Assembly (NCBI GenBank): GCA_964504305.1
Contig: CAZDEB010000010.1
Location: forward strand, 1-64,000
Source of the DNA: UBA11606 sp964504305
Lineage (GTDB): Bacteria; Actinomycetota; Acidimicrobiia; Acidimicrobiales; Aldehydirespiratoraceae
DNA length: 64,000 nucleotides
Direction: 5' to 3'
In this document: one piece after another, positions 17,519 through 26,288 of the stretch
Layout: every line of letters starts with the position of its first letter
How positions within the stretch are numbered: position 1 is the first letter of the stretch
Program-made: the position numbers and the translations under genes
The notes under the pieces: model-generated
What the model was told of the DNA's origin: nothing
Seen by the model: the letters and a program-made list of their open reading frames with translations, nothing else
Databases searched by the model: none

Positions 17519-19119
17519 TTCTCGATGCGGCGGATCACCACCGCCCAGGAAAGAACCGCCGAGACAGCCACCAGTACCAGCGACGCAACGGCGCCTTGAG
17601 CCAACGCCCCCGAATCGCTCGCCCCCCAAATTTCGGTCGCCAACGTGTCGAATCCGATCGGCGCAAGCAGGAGCGTGGCCGGTAGTTCCTTCATGGTCGA
17701 CAACATCACCAAGCCGGCGCCGGCGAGAAGGCCCGGCATCATCAGCGGCAACTCGACGGTGGCAAACCGGCGAAGCCGTCCCGCCCCAAGAGTCGCCGCG
17801 GCATCACCGAGCCGACGAGGCGCGGCGTCGACCGCAACTTGAGCGGCTCTTGTAGCTTGAGCTCCGAAATGCAAAACGTAGGCCACGATGAGCAGCGGCA
17901 GGGTCTGATACCAACGCTGCAGGACTGGGGCGTCGATCGCCCAGAACACCAGCGAGAGGGCAATCACCACCCCCGGTAGAGCAAAGCCGGCGACGATCAT
18001 CGAGTTGGCGGCCGATCCGAGTCGGCTGCGGTAACGAGCAGTGGCCCACGCCACTGGCAACACAACCGCCACAGCGACTACTGCGGTGAGCAAACCAGCG
18101 GCGGCCGAATGCACTGCGGGCATGAAAAGACTGCCGACATCGGTTCGTAGCCCGACCGACTCCAAGTCGCTCGACAGCCCACGCCACGCCCAGAAGCCCA
18201 AGACCGCTATTGGTCCCAACAACGCGTTACCCAAAAACACCGCCACTGCGGCGACCGACGGCCAACGCCAGCGACCGAGCTCTACTGTGAGGGCGTTGCG
18301 CGAACGAGAGATCTCGATGCGTTGACGGCGACGATCTACCGCTCGTTCGACAAACACCACCACCAGGGCCACTCCCCCGAGAAGTAGTGCAAGCGCCATC
18401 GCCCGAGGCTGATCAAAAAGCTTGTCGCTGTAGATCTGCTCGGTGAGGGTGTCGTAACCGAGCAACGTGACCGCACCGAAGTCGCTTACCGCGTAGAGAA
18501 ATACCAACAGCGAACCGGCCCATATGGCGTTGCGAGTCTGAGGCAACACCACAGTACGAAACACGGCCCACGGCCCACGCCCCAAAAGCCGCGCCGACTC
18601 CTCGAGGGAGGGGGCGAGCGCCGACAATCGAGCCGCCACCGGCAAGTAGACATACGGATAAGTAAATAGCGTGAGCACCAGCCACGCCCCCCGGAAACCA
18701 CGCATGTCAGGCAGCGACGAAACCCCGAGCGGTGACAAGATCTCGTCAACCAACCCGCCGGAGGCAAAGCCGGCCATTAGCGCCGTGGCTCCCACAAAGC
18801 TCGGGAAAACCAGAGGCAACGGTGCCGCGAGCCGCCAAAACGCTCGGCCCGGAAGGTCGGTGCGGATCGTGAGCCACGCCAAGCCGGTACCAATCACCGA
18901 CGAGCTGACCGCTACCGCAATACCGAGCCATAAGGAGTGGCGCAGTGGTTCGATCGTGCGCGACTCGAACACGACGCCACCAAGATCGGTGCCGAGGTCG
19001 ACGTTGCGCCACACCACATAAGCAAAGGGGCCGACAAAAAATACTCCGATGACGGCAACGGCCGCCGCCAGGCTGTGGGGCAGCCGCACGCGGGACCCGC
19101 GGTCAGCGTTCGATACCAC
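17512..19119 (-). CDS. fbpB: Ferric iron ABC transporter permease
   Basis: 535-aa polytopic membrane protein with two binding-protein-dependent transport (BPD_transp_1) units of about six helices each, the fused-permease layout of FbpB/HitB/ThiP. Each half contains the EAA-like loop contacting the ATPase (for example the ARLLGRGPWAVFRTVVLPQ region in the first half and AATLGAGRLRRFATVELPLM in the second). It overlaps the 3' end of the binding-protein gene by 17 nt, so they form one transcript. Its partner ATPase is encoded just upstream. Function as the Fe3+ channel is inferred from neighbours and family. Confidence 0.9.
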   Translation of the reverse strand: MVSNADRGSRVRLPHSLAAAVAVIGVFFVGPFAYVVWRNVDLGTDLGGVVFESRTIEPLRHSLWLGIAVAVSSSVIGTGLAWLTIRTDLPGRAFWRLAAPLPLVFPSFVGATALMAGFASGGLVDEILSPLGVSSLPDMRGFRGAWLVLTLFTYPYVYLPVAARLSALAPSLEESARLLGRGPWAVFRTVVLPQTRNAIWAGSLLVFLYAVSDFGAVTLLGYDTLTEQIYSDKLFDQPRAMALALLLGGVALVVVFVERAVDRRRQRIEISRSRNALTVELGRWRWPSVAAVAVFLGNALLGPIAVLGFWAWRGLSSDLESVGLRTDVGSLFMPAVHSAAAGLLTAVVAVAVVLPVAWATARYRSRLGSAANSMIVAGFALPGVVIALSLVFWAIDAPVLQRWYQTLPLLIVAYVLHFGAQATRAAQVAVDAAPRRLGDAAATLGAGRLRRFATVELPLMMPGLLAGAGLVMLSTMKELPATLLLAPIGFDTLATEIWGASDSGALAQGAVASLVLVAVSAVLSWAVVIRRIENY

Positions 19120-20119
19120 TCGCCCGGATCAGTTCGATCGTGCCTGAGAGACCATCGCCAAGCAACGCGTAGTCGATGGTGTCGACTGCCAAGCCCCCAA
19201 GGGGCGGCAGTCCAGCGGGGGCATCGATCCCCTCGACCAGCGGATACTCCTGAGTTTGGGCCGCGAACTCGGCTTGGGCGGCATCGCTTAGGAGCCAGAC
19301 CAACAGCTGCTGGGCCGCGTCGGGCGAATCCGACGAGGCCAGTACCGCACCACCCGTGACGATCACGAGTGAGCCAACATCATCAGCGGGCAAGAAGTAG
19401 TTGATGCTCGGCACCGATGGGTCGTTCTCGAGGGCGCGAAGGTTGTAGTAGTGGTTGACGAGGCCCATGTCGATCTCGCCTCGACCGACCGCTTCGACGA
19501 TGGCCGAATTTTTTGGATAATTGGGCGACTCGTTGTCGGCCATTCCGGTCAGCCATCGGGATGTCTCGGAGTCGCCGAGCTCGTTGCGCATCGCGGTTAC
19601 GAAGTCCTGGAACGATCCGTTGTTGGGAGCCACCCCAACTTTGCCGGCGTATTTGGGGTCGACAAGATCAAGAACCGAAGCAGGCAGCTGGTCGGCACTC
19701 ACCAGCTCGGAGTTGTAGACCACAACCCGCACCCGCCCGGTTATCCCGACCCAGGTGTTGTCGGAAGCGACGAAGCCGGGATCAACGCGTTGGGTGATGT
19801 CGGTCGCCAGCACCGCGAGTCGACCTTCGCCTGCGAGCAGGCCCAACGCTCCCGGACTTTGCGAGATGACCACATCGGCGGGGCTCTTGTCGCCTTCGGC
19901 CTGAAGCAGAAGAGCCAGTTCGGCTGAGTCTCCGTAACGAGGTTCGACCCTGATTCCGGTTTGGTCGGTGAAGTCGTTGAGCAGCGGTTGGATCAGATCT
20001 TGGGATCGGCCCGAATACAACGTGATCGTCGACTCCGATGGGGCGTTGCTACCGCAGGCTGCCGCGGCGAGCGCTATTGCTAGTGCAACCCAAACCGATC
20101 TGAACAAAGTGCGTCGCAT
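19103..20119 (-). CDS. fbpA: Ferric iron ABC transporter substrate-binding lipoprotein
   Basis: 338 aa from ATG 20119, which has a ribosome site (GGGAG) at proper distance; the upstream GTG in the same frame would start inside the operator. Lipoprotein signal with lipobox AAAAC. The body matches the iron-binding FbpA/FutA family: LYSGRSQ near the N terminus, AELALLLQAEG, and the consecutive tyrosines in VNHYYNLR that coordinate Fe3+ in family members. It captures ferric iron outside the membrane and hands it to the fused permease. A perfect palindrome 40 nt upstream of the start suggests metal-dependent repression. Confidence 0.9.
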   Translation of the reverse strand: MRRTLFRSVWVALAIALAAAACGSNAPSESTITLYSGRSQDLIQPLLNDFTDQTGIRVEPRYGDSAELALLLQAEGDKSPADVVISQSPGALGLLAGEGRLAVLATDITQRVDPGFVASDNTWVGITGRVRVVVYNSELVSADQLPASVLDLVDPKYAGKVGVAPNNGSFQDFVTAMRNELGDSETSRWLTGMADNESPNYPKNSAIVEAVGRGEIDMGLVNHYYNLRALENDPSVPSINYFLPADDVGSLVIVTGGAVLASSDSPDAAQQLLVWLLSDAAQAEFAAQTQEYPLVEGIDAPAGLPPLGGLAVDTIDYALLGDGLSGTIELIRASGIER

Positions 20120-20158
20120 ATCTCCCAGTCCTAAAGGTGCTTGTTGGGCCCAAGACGT

Positions 20159-20176
20159 TGTTAGGTGCACCTAACA
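20159..20176. promoter_or_regulatory. Perfect 18-bp palindrome, probable DtxR-type operator
   Basis: TGTTAGGTGCACCTAACA is a perfect inverted repeat located between the ATPase stop (20208) and the start of the binding-protein gene (20119). Its TTAGGT...ACCTAA arms match the arms of DtxR/IdeR iron boxes (TTAGGTTAG-type). A DtxR-family gene is encoded 2.6 kb away in the same iron locus. I infer repression of the binding-protein/permease transcript by the metal-loaded regulator. Binding is not shown. Confidence 0.75.
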
Positions 20177-20207
20177 AGCGTTGGCGACACGGTATCGGCG
20201 CTGTTCA

Positions 20208-21287
20208 TCAGGAGCCACCCGCAAGGAAAGAGACACTTTTCACACCGGAGTGAGTGACCGACACCTCGTCGCCGATTTGGTAACGAGGGGCACCGGTCGT
20301 ACGGCTACGCACAACGGACCCATCGGCGGTTCGAACCGACGTGACCGCGTCGTGACCGTAATACTCGATCCCCATAACCCGAGCTGACCCTCCACTCGTC
20401 AAGACAACATCTTCGGGCCGGACCAAAACATCGAGATCGCCAACTCGGTGATCCTCGAGCGGCACCCTGCCAATCGCCGTCGCGGCGCAGTCGCCACGCC
20501 CTTCACCGTTGAGCACATCGGCGTCGCCGACAAACTTGGCCATCCAAGGATCGACTGGGTGAGCGTAAAGTTCTGCCGGTGGGGCGTGCTGCACGACAAC
20601 GCCGTCTCGCATCACTGCCACCTCGTCGCCGAGCACAAACGCCTCGTCTTGATCGTGGGTCACGAACACCGCGGTAATGGCAAGTTCTCGCAAGAGGTGG
20701 GCAACCTCGGCGCGAACATCAGCGCGCAAATTGGTGTCGAGACTCGAAAATGGTTCGTCGAGCAGCAGCACCGATGGCTTTGGTGCAAGCGCGCGGGCCA
20801 ACGCAACTCGTTGTTGTTGCCCGCCCGAAAGTGAGCCCGGCAGACGGTCGGCCAATTCTGAAACACCGACCATTTCAAGCAACGAGCCAACAACGGTACG
20901 CACCTTGTTTTGGCGGCGGCGACCCACCAACCATCCCCCGCGTTGATCGGCCGACAAACCGTAGGCAACGTTGGCGGCGACGGTGAGGTGAGGAAAGAGG
21001 GCCCAGTCCTGAAAGACCAATCCGACACTGCGATGTTCGGACACGACGTGAAGGTCCGGGCCAGCCACGAGTTTGTCGCCGATCGTGATGGTGCCCGAAT
21101 CAATCGCTTGCAAACCGGCCAACGACCGCAACAAGGTGGTCTTGCCGCACCCGCTCGGGCCAAGCACCGCCAGTTGAGCTCCGGGTGCCGCTTGCAGATC
21201 GACACCGCGCAACACCGGTCCGCCATCGAGAGAGACCTCGACTGCATTGAGCGATACACCGCAGGCCGACTCGGCCGTCTTAGGCAT
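20208..21287 (-). CDS. fbpC: Ferric iron ABC transporter ATP-binding protein
   Basis: 359 aa: nucleotide-binding domain with Walker A GPSGCGKT (43-50), signature LSGGQ, Walker B VLLLDEP and H-loop VTHDQDEA, followed by a C-terminal TOBE/OB-like region from about residue 240, the layout of FbpC/PotA/CysA ATPases. It lies upstream of the binding-protein and permease genes on the same strand and 23 nt after the Suc/Fer-like gene, so it can be read both from upstream and separately from the palindrome-controlled fbpA-fbpB unit. Iron specificity is inferred from these neighbours. Confidence 0.9.
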   Translation of the reverse strand: MPKTAESACGVSLNAVEVSLDGGPVLRGVDLQAAPGAQLAVLGPSGCGKTTLLRSLAGLQAIDSGTITIGDKLVAGPDLHVVSEHRSVGLVFQDWALFPHLTVAANVAYGLSADQRGGWLVGRRRQNKVRTVVGSLLEMVGVSELADRLPGSLSGGQQQRVALARALAPKPSVLLLDEPFSSLDTNLRADVRAEVAHLLRELAITAVFVTHDQDEAFVLGDEVAVMRDGVVVQHAPPAELYAHPVDPWMAKFVGDADVLNGEGRGDCAATAIGRVPLEDHRVGDLDVLVRPEDVVLTSGGSARVMGIEYYGHDAVTSVRTADGSVVRSRTTGAPRYQIGDEVSVTHSGVKSVSFLAGGS

Positions 21288-21310
21288 GCTTTACAAGCTA
21301 CCGCGCAGAA

Positions 21311-22270
21311 TCACGGAGCGACCACCTCGCGTGGCTCGGCCACCACTCGGTACTCGCGTCCGGGCTTGGCCGGCAGGCCACCCGGTGCGCCACACGCAAT
21401 CGACGGAACCTCGCGAGACAACCGCACATCGACGACCCAGACGCGGCCGTCGACGTCGACTTGACACTCCCAGCCTTCGCTGGTCTCCTCCACAACGACG
21501 TGTCGATCGCGGAAGTCGAAATCCCAATCATCGATCACCATCATCACCGCCCGCTCCGCTACCTGACCGGGGCCATCGGCGCCAAGCCAACCACGACAGC
21601 GATGCTCGACCGCTGAAGGTCGGCCCGTACGGTCGACAATGGCCAACATGTCGGCGAGGTCGAGTCGGCCCCACATGCGAAACCCCGGAAATGTCAGCGC
21701 AGTGGGTGCGAATCGATGCCCACCGGTGTGGCTGACGCGACGCACAGTGATGTTGGGACGAGCGGCCACGAGGTCGGCGGCGAACGGGACGCCACTCGAC
21801 CCGCAACACACATCGTGGGAGCCCTGCGTGCAGACAAGAACCTCGGGTTTAACGGTTGCGATGATCCGATATTGATCGACGCTCGCGGTATCGCCGCCTA
21901 TGACCGCCGCGGCAATGCGGGGAATCTCGCTCGGCGGCGCAAGGAACTCGACGCGGCTCGCGGCCGCGACCTCGTGCCCGCGGGAATGCCATACAACTCG
22001 ATGTTGATCATCGTCATCAGGTACGGCAGCCAGCGCTCTGACCCGTCGGCCCTTCTCGGCCTCGAGGGTTATGGATTCGGGAACAAACGTAAACCCCTCG
22101 ACCGCCCAGACCGGCTTGGGCCACGGCAACGCCACATCGATCACCACTACCTCGTCGACATGCAGGGCCGAGCCGATCGGATCGAGATCGAGCATCTCGG
22201 AATACGCGGCACATCGCATCGACTCCTCGGCGCCCGGCAAAAGGGCTGGGTCGAAACCGGCGGTGCTCAC
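21311..22270 (-). CDS. Sucrase/ferredoxin-like family protein (thioredoxin-like fold)
   Basis: 319 aa. The C-terminal half carries the hallmark of the Suc_Fer-like family: VLVCTQGSHDVCCGSSG with the Cys pair typical of thioredoxin-like [2Fe-2S] ferredoxins, and HTGGHRFAPT downstream. The N-terminal half holds LDPIGSALHVD. Such proteins are common in actinobacteria and presumably bind an iron-sulfur centre; the reaction is unknown. GTG start overlaps the helicase TGA (GTGA). The iron-uptake ATPase follows after about 23 nt, which fits a role linked to iron. Confidence 0.8.
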   Translation of the reverse strand: MSTAGFDPALLPGAEESMRCAAYSEMLDLDPIGSALHVDEVVVIDVALPWPKPVWAVEGFTFVPESITLEAEKGRRVRALAAVPDDDDQHRVVWHSRGHEVAAASRVEFLAPPSEIPRIAAAVIGGDTASVDQYRIIATVKPEVLVCTQGSHDVCCGSSGVPFAADLVAARPNITVRRVSHTGGHRFAPTALTFPGFRMWGRLDLADMLAIVDRTGRPSAVEHRCRGWLGADGPGQVAERAVMMVIDDWDFDFRDRHVVVEETSEGWECQVDVDGRVWVVDVRLSREVPSIACGAPGGLPAKPGREYRVVAEPREVVAP

Positions 22271-24330
22271 GAATCCCGCAACATTTCCGGCAGCGGATCG
22301 CGGTGCACGACGGTAACTCGTTTGGTGGCACGGGTCAGCGCGACATACAGCGAACGAATTCCCTGGGCCTCTTCTGCGGCGATGCGTTGCGGCTCAACCA
22401 CGATGGCGGAGTCGACCTCGAGTCCTTTGACCAACCGCACCGGCACCACCGTCACCTGCTGATCGAGCCCATGACGGTTGGCCCCGCCCACGACCATCTC
22501 GGCATCGGCGAATATCTTGCCGATCTCGGCCACCAGCGAGTCGGGCACGATCACCGCCACGTTGCCGTCGACAACCGCCGCTACTTCGTGGCGCACCGCG
22601 TCGACCAGCCCCGCCGACAAATCGTTGACGCCAATCACGCGAGCGGGCTCGCCGTCTTGGCGAACCGGTTGAGGCGGACGCAAACCCGGGGCCGCGAACG
22701 GCAAGACCCGATTGGCCAACGTCATCGCTGGTCCCGGAATGCGATAACCGATCGAAAGTTCTCGCCGCTGCGCCGGGTGTTTCTGCGGGAGTTCGGCCAG
22801 CACGTTGTCCCAGCCGGCATTGGCCCACGCTCCAGTGGCTTGGGCAATATCGCCAACAACGGTCATCGACCCGTTGAGCGAGCGGCGGGTAATCATGCGC
22901 AACTCCATCGGCGACAGATCTTGGGCTTCGTCGATACAGATATGACCATAGGTGCGCACCGCATCTTGTTGGCGTTTGCCAGGTCGATAACCAAGCAGGG
23001 CGCGGGCCTCGTCGAGCAGTGGGACGTCGGCGAAACGCCAGATGACCGACTCGGCGTGGAGACCACGTTCTCGGTGTAGCCGCATGATCTCGTCGTCATC
23101 GAAAACGCCGTGGTTCGCCGAACGCAGCAGCGCCTTGGACCCATAAAGGTCGTTGAGCAGATGAGCGGGCGTGAGCACCGGCCACATCCATTCGAGCACC
23201 TCTCGAACGCTGTACTCGTGTTGGAGCCGGTCGCTCACCGCGCTGGTCTCAACGGGCTTGCGGGCGCTGGCGGCCAATTTCTGGAACAGCAGCTCTTCGA
23301 CTACCCGCCGACCCGAGTTGTGACCACGCGAGCGGCGCCGAGCCTCCCGGATAATTTCTCGAGACTCGTCGACGGTCAGGCGAAGCCGCTGGACCCCGAA
23401 ACCAATAGTGAAGTCGTGGCGAAGCGGTCGCTCGCGGTCGTCTACCGCTCGCGCCAGAACCTTCATCATGCGGAGGTCGCCCTTTATGAACGCAACCGGC
23501 TCGGAATCGAGGCGATCGATTTTGACCCGAGGGGCGAGGAGATCTCCCAAAACGGCGATCTCGACGCCCGCTTCGCCAAGCGACGGAAGAACCTGCTCGA
23601 TATAGGCCAAGAACAGCCGGTTGGGTCCGATTACCAGAACACCTTGCCCCTCTAGCGGGAACCGGTGGGTGTACAGCAGATAAGCGGCGCGATGAAGCGC
23701 GACGACGGTCTTGCCGGTGCCCGGCCCGCCCTGCACCAGAAGTACTCCGTGCATCGGAGCCCGAATGATCTCGTCTTGTTCGCCTTGGATTGTTGCGACA
23801 ATGTCGCCCAAACGCCCCGACCTCGACGCCTCGATTGCCGCAATGAGCGCACCCTGGCCACGAACAGTGTCGTCAGGCTGCACCGATGCCATCTCGCCGA
23901 AAAGCTCGTCGTCAATGCCAAGCAACGTTCGGCCCCGAGTCGCGAAATGACGGCGGCGTTGAATACCCATCGGCGACCGACCCGTCGCTCGGTAGAACGG
24001 CTCGGCGATGGGGGCTCGCCAGTCGACGACGATCGGGTCTTGTTCACGGTTCCAGACCCCCATTCGACCGATATAGAAACGTTCGTCGGAGTCGTCTAGA
24101 TCGATGCGTCCAAACACCAGCGCCCGATCGCCCAAGTTCAGTTGGCTGAGCCGCTGCAAGGCACTTTCGACGATGCTCTCGCGTTCGTGACGGGCCTGGG
24201 TAGTACCCCCTGCCGAGGGGGCAAATCCGCTGGTGATCCGGTTGGCTCGCTCGCGCGAGTCCTCGAGACACGCGTGGGCGTAGTCGAGGTAAGCCTGTTC
24301 GGCATCAAGTTCGGGGTGACGATCAGGCAT
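22267..24330 (-). CDS. UvrD/HelD-type superfamily 1 helicase, probable RNA polymerase recycling factor
   Basis: 687 aa from ATG 24330; the frame is open further upstream but would overlap the divergent patatin promoter, so the shorter start is chosen. The N terminus is a predicted helical arm (about 1-60, ELDAEQAYLDYAHACLED), followed by IQGEQDEIIRAP (about 181-192), Walker A GGPGTGKT (201-208), ICIDEAQDLS (motif II) and LTRATKRV (motif VI region). This matches HelD proteins, which use ATP to pull RNA polymerase off stalled complexes; actinobacterial versions can give rifampicin tolerance. Function inferred from family. Confidence 0.85.
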   Translation of the reverse strand: MPDRHPELDAEQAYLDYAHACLEDSRERANRITSGFAPSAGGTTQARHERESIVESALQRLSQLNLGDRALVFGRIDLDDSDERFYIGRMGVWNREQDPIVVDWRAPIAEPFYRATGRSPMGIQRRRHFATRGRTLLGIDDELFGEMASVQPDDTVRGQGALIAAIEASRSGRLGDIVATIQGEQDEIIRAPMHGVLLVQGGPGTGKTVVALHRAAYLLYTHRFPLEGQGVLVIGPNRLFLAYIEQVLPSLGEAGVEIAVLGDLLAPRVKIDRLDSEPVAFIKGDLRMMKVLARAVDDRERPLRHDFTIGFGVQRLRLTVDESREIIREARRRSRGHNSGRRVVEELLFQKLAASARKPVETSAVSDRLQHEYSVREVLEWMWPVLTPAHLLNDLYGSKALLRSANHGVFDDDEIMRLHRERGLHAESVIWRFADVPLLDEARALLGYRPGKRQQDAVRTYGHICIDEAQDLSPMELRMITRRSLNGSMTVVGDIAQATGAWANAGWDNVLAELPQKHPAQRRELSIGYRIPGPAMTLANRVLPFAAPGLRPPQPVRQDGEPARVIGVNDLSAGLVDAVRHEVAAVVDGNVAVIVPDSLVAEIGKIFADAEMVVGGANRHGLDQQVTVVPVRLVKGLEVDSAIVVEPQRIAAEEAQGIRSLYVALTRATKRVTVVHRDPLPEMLRDS

Positions 24331-24419
24331 GCAACGAACAAGTCGACTTCCGGGAACGGGGCAGCCAGACATCGTATCGGCGCTCTCTCCCGGCCAGAAC
24401 CTCGGTACCCTTCGCATCC

Positions 24420-25367
24420 ATGTTCTCGGTTGGTTTGGTTCTCAGTGCTGGCGGTAGTGTCGGCGACCCGTGGCACAGCGGGGCCATCAGCGCCATCGCC
24501 GAGTCAACCGGCTGGGATGCCCGGACCGCCGATCTCATTGTCGGCACGTCGGCCGGTACGTTCACCGCCACCGCATTGCGCGCTGGCCTGTCCCCCGCCG
24601 ATTGCGAGGCCCGATTCCTCGACTCGCCGCTGACCAACGTCGGCCAAGCGGTCGTCGACCGCATCGTCACGCCATACGAGCTGCCCGAAATCGAACGCTC
24701 CCTCGCTCCGTCGGGGCCCAAAATGGCGGCCCGGGCCATGTGGCCACCGTGGAAAGTCGACCCGGTCCGGCTCGCCTACGGCCTGCTTCCCGATGGAACC
24801 CGCTGCGGCGATGCCATCGCAACGCGCGTCGACGAACTGCTCCCCGATGGATGGCCGGTAACTCCAACCTGGCTCGTCGCGGTTCGTCTCGATGACGGAC
24901 GCCGCATCGTCTTTGGTCGCGACGACGTGGCCGGCACCCCCGGTCAAGCCTCACAGGCCTCCTCGGCCATCCCCGCGTTCTACGCCCCCACCCAGATCGG
25001 CCCGCGCAAATATGTTGACGGTGCGGTGCACTCGTCCACCAATGCCGACCTCGCGGCGATGCTCGGGTTCGACTTGGTGATCGTCTCCTCGGTCAAGACC
25101 GCCACCCCCGATGCTCGTAGTTGGCGGCGCGACACCGAGCGGACGTGGTTCAGCACCAAACTCGATGACGAGGTCGACGCGATCCGAAGCCGCGGCACCG
25201 CCGTGGCCGTCATCGAACCCGATGCCGAGCAGCTCGAAATGTTGCAGACCGACCCCGACCAACGTCGCAGCGCGGCTTGTCGAGCGGGCCGGGCCGCCGC
25301 TCAACGAATGCTGGCCACCACCGACGGGTTGGGCATCAAGTCCATCATCGAACGAGGACTGAGCTAA
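24420..25367 (+). CDS. Patatin-like phospholipase
   Basis: 315 aa. It has the patatin catalytic dyad: GTSAG with Ser44 and DGAVHS with Asp200, plus a glycine-rich oxyanion segment near the N terminus (LSAGGSVGDPWHSG) in which a Ser-Val replaces part of the usual GGGxRG. It probably hydrolyses acyl esters of membrane lipids. No signal peptide is visible, so it is cytoplasmic or peripheral. It starts 90 bp from the divergent HelD gene and ends 13 bp before the convergent M23-like lipoprotein gene. Confidence 0.88.
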   Translation: MFSVGLVLSAGGSVGDPWHSGAISAIAESTGWDARTADLIVGTSAGTFTATALRAGLSPADCEARFLDSPLTNVGQAVVDRIVTPYELPEIERSLAPSGPKMAARAMWPPWKVDPVRLAYGLLPDGTRCGDAIATRVDELLPDGWPVTPTWLVAVRLDDGRRIVFGRDDVAGTPGQASQASSAIPAFYAPTQIGPRKYVDGAVHSSTNADLAAMLGFDLVIVSSVKTATPDARSWRRDTERTWFSTKLDDEVDAIRSRGTAVAVIEPDAEQLEMLQTDPDQRRSAACRAGRAAAQRMLATTDGLGIKSIIERGLS

Positions 25368-25380
25368 ACGCTCTGGCTGG

Positions 25381-26232
25381 TTAAGAACACCCACCGCCCG
25401 AGCTAGGCCGGTCGGGGATCGAAGGGTCGATTACTTCGATGTGCACATGCGGGTTCGAGGGTTCGGCTGTGAACTTGTCGACCTGCGACGAAAAGGGCAG
25501 GACCCGGGCGTTCGTGCCAATGAGAGTTGTGCTGGCCTCCACTCGGTCGCCTTTGGCCACCTGCAACCCTTCGAAGTGGAAAATCTTGAGCTCCCACGTT
25601 GGCTGAGCGTCGGGGTTTATCACCACAAAGTTGTCGGTGTGATCGCAATACAACGTGTAGGTGCCAGCTCGGGCGACCACCCCGCTGACCGGGGCGTAGA
25701 TCGGCTCGTCTGGCGGGACCACGATGTCGGCGGCGGTACGCGACCCTGTCCCGCGGCCGCGCGTGTCGAGGGTGCGCCAATCGTCGATCCCGGTGACTTC
25801 CATCTGCCGCGAACCGTCGTGGCCTGATTCGTGGAATCCAACGGTCTCGTATCGGCTCACCGGCATGTACACAGCCATGTCGATCGCCAGCACAAACTCG
25901 GCGTAGTCGATCTGGTTGTACACCAACGGGATCGTCGTGGTCGTCGTCGTGGTCGTTGTGGTCGTACTCGTTGTAGTCGTACTCGTCGTGGTCGTGCTTG
26001 TAGTGGTCGTACTCGTCGTGGTCGTGCTGGTCGCAGTGGTGCTTGTGGCGATCGAGATCGTTGAGGGAGGCGCGTCGGTCGTTTCCGAAACAGCCGGCCG
26101 CGAGGTCGAGACCGTGGTTGCCGGCTCGTCGACTCTGGTCTCGGTTCCCACATCGAGCGTGACTGTTCCGCACGCCGCGGCCACCATCACCAATGCCGCT
26201 ATCGAGGTAGGGGTGAGCGCACGACGCAACAT
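25381..26232 (-). CDS. Threonine-rich lipoprotein with a degenerate M23 (LytM)-like domain
   Basis: 283 aa from ATG 26232. Lipoprotein signal with lipobox VAAAC, then a linker of about 45 residues that is almost only Thr/Ser, then a C-terminal region resembling peptidase M23: PIYAPVSGVV, IFHFEGLQVAKGDRV and HVHIEV. The first zinc-ligand motif (HxxxD) is not intact; the region reads SRTAAD with Asp but no His at the expected place. It may be a non-catalytic cell-wall binding or activator protein, as known for some LytM-domain factors. Cell-surface location is predicted. Confidence 0.72.
   Translation of the reverse strand: MLRRALTPTSIAALVMVAAACGTVTLDVGTETRVDEPATTVSTSRPAVSETTDAPPSTISIATSTTATSTTTTSTTTTSTTTTSTTTTSTTTTTTTTTTTIPLVYNQIDYAEFVLAIDMAVYMPVSRYETVGFHESGHDGSRQMEVTGIDDWRTLDTRGRGTGSRTAADIVVPPDEPIYAPVSGVVARAGTYTLYCDHTDNFVVINPDAQPTWELKIFHFEGLQVAKGDRVEASTTLIGTNARVLPFSSQVDKFTAEPSNPHVHIEVIDPSIPDRPSSGGGCS
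25925..26045 (-). repeat. Low-complexity Thr/Ser codon repeat
   Basis: Near-periodic ACC/ACG/ACT/AGC-type codons (gtcgt-ggtcgt on the plus strand) encode the threonine/serine linker of the M23-like lipoprotein. Units are imperfect 18-30 nt repeats, so slippage and length variation between strains are expected. Confidence 0.8.
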
Positions 26233-26288
26233 GGCCTGCACGGTATCGGCCCGCTACGGCTTGGTCGGGTCACCGATAGCCTCAGCGT

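Noticed and set aside
25925..26045. CRISPR-like or satellite repeat
   Set aside because: The periodic sequence is coding and translates to the Thr/Ser linker of a lipoprotein; there are no regular repeats with unique spacers.
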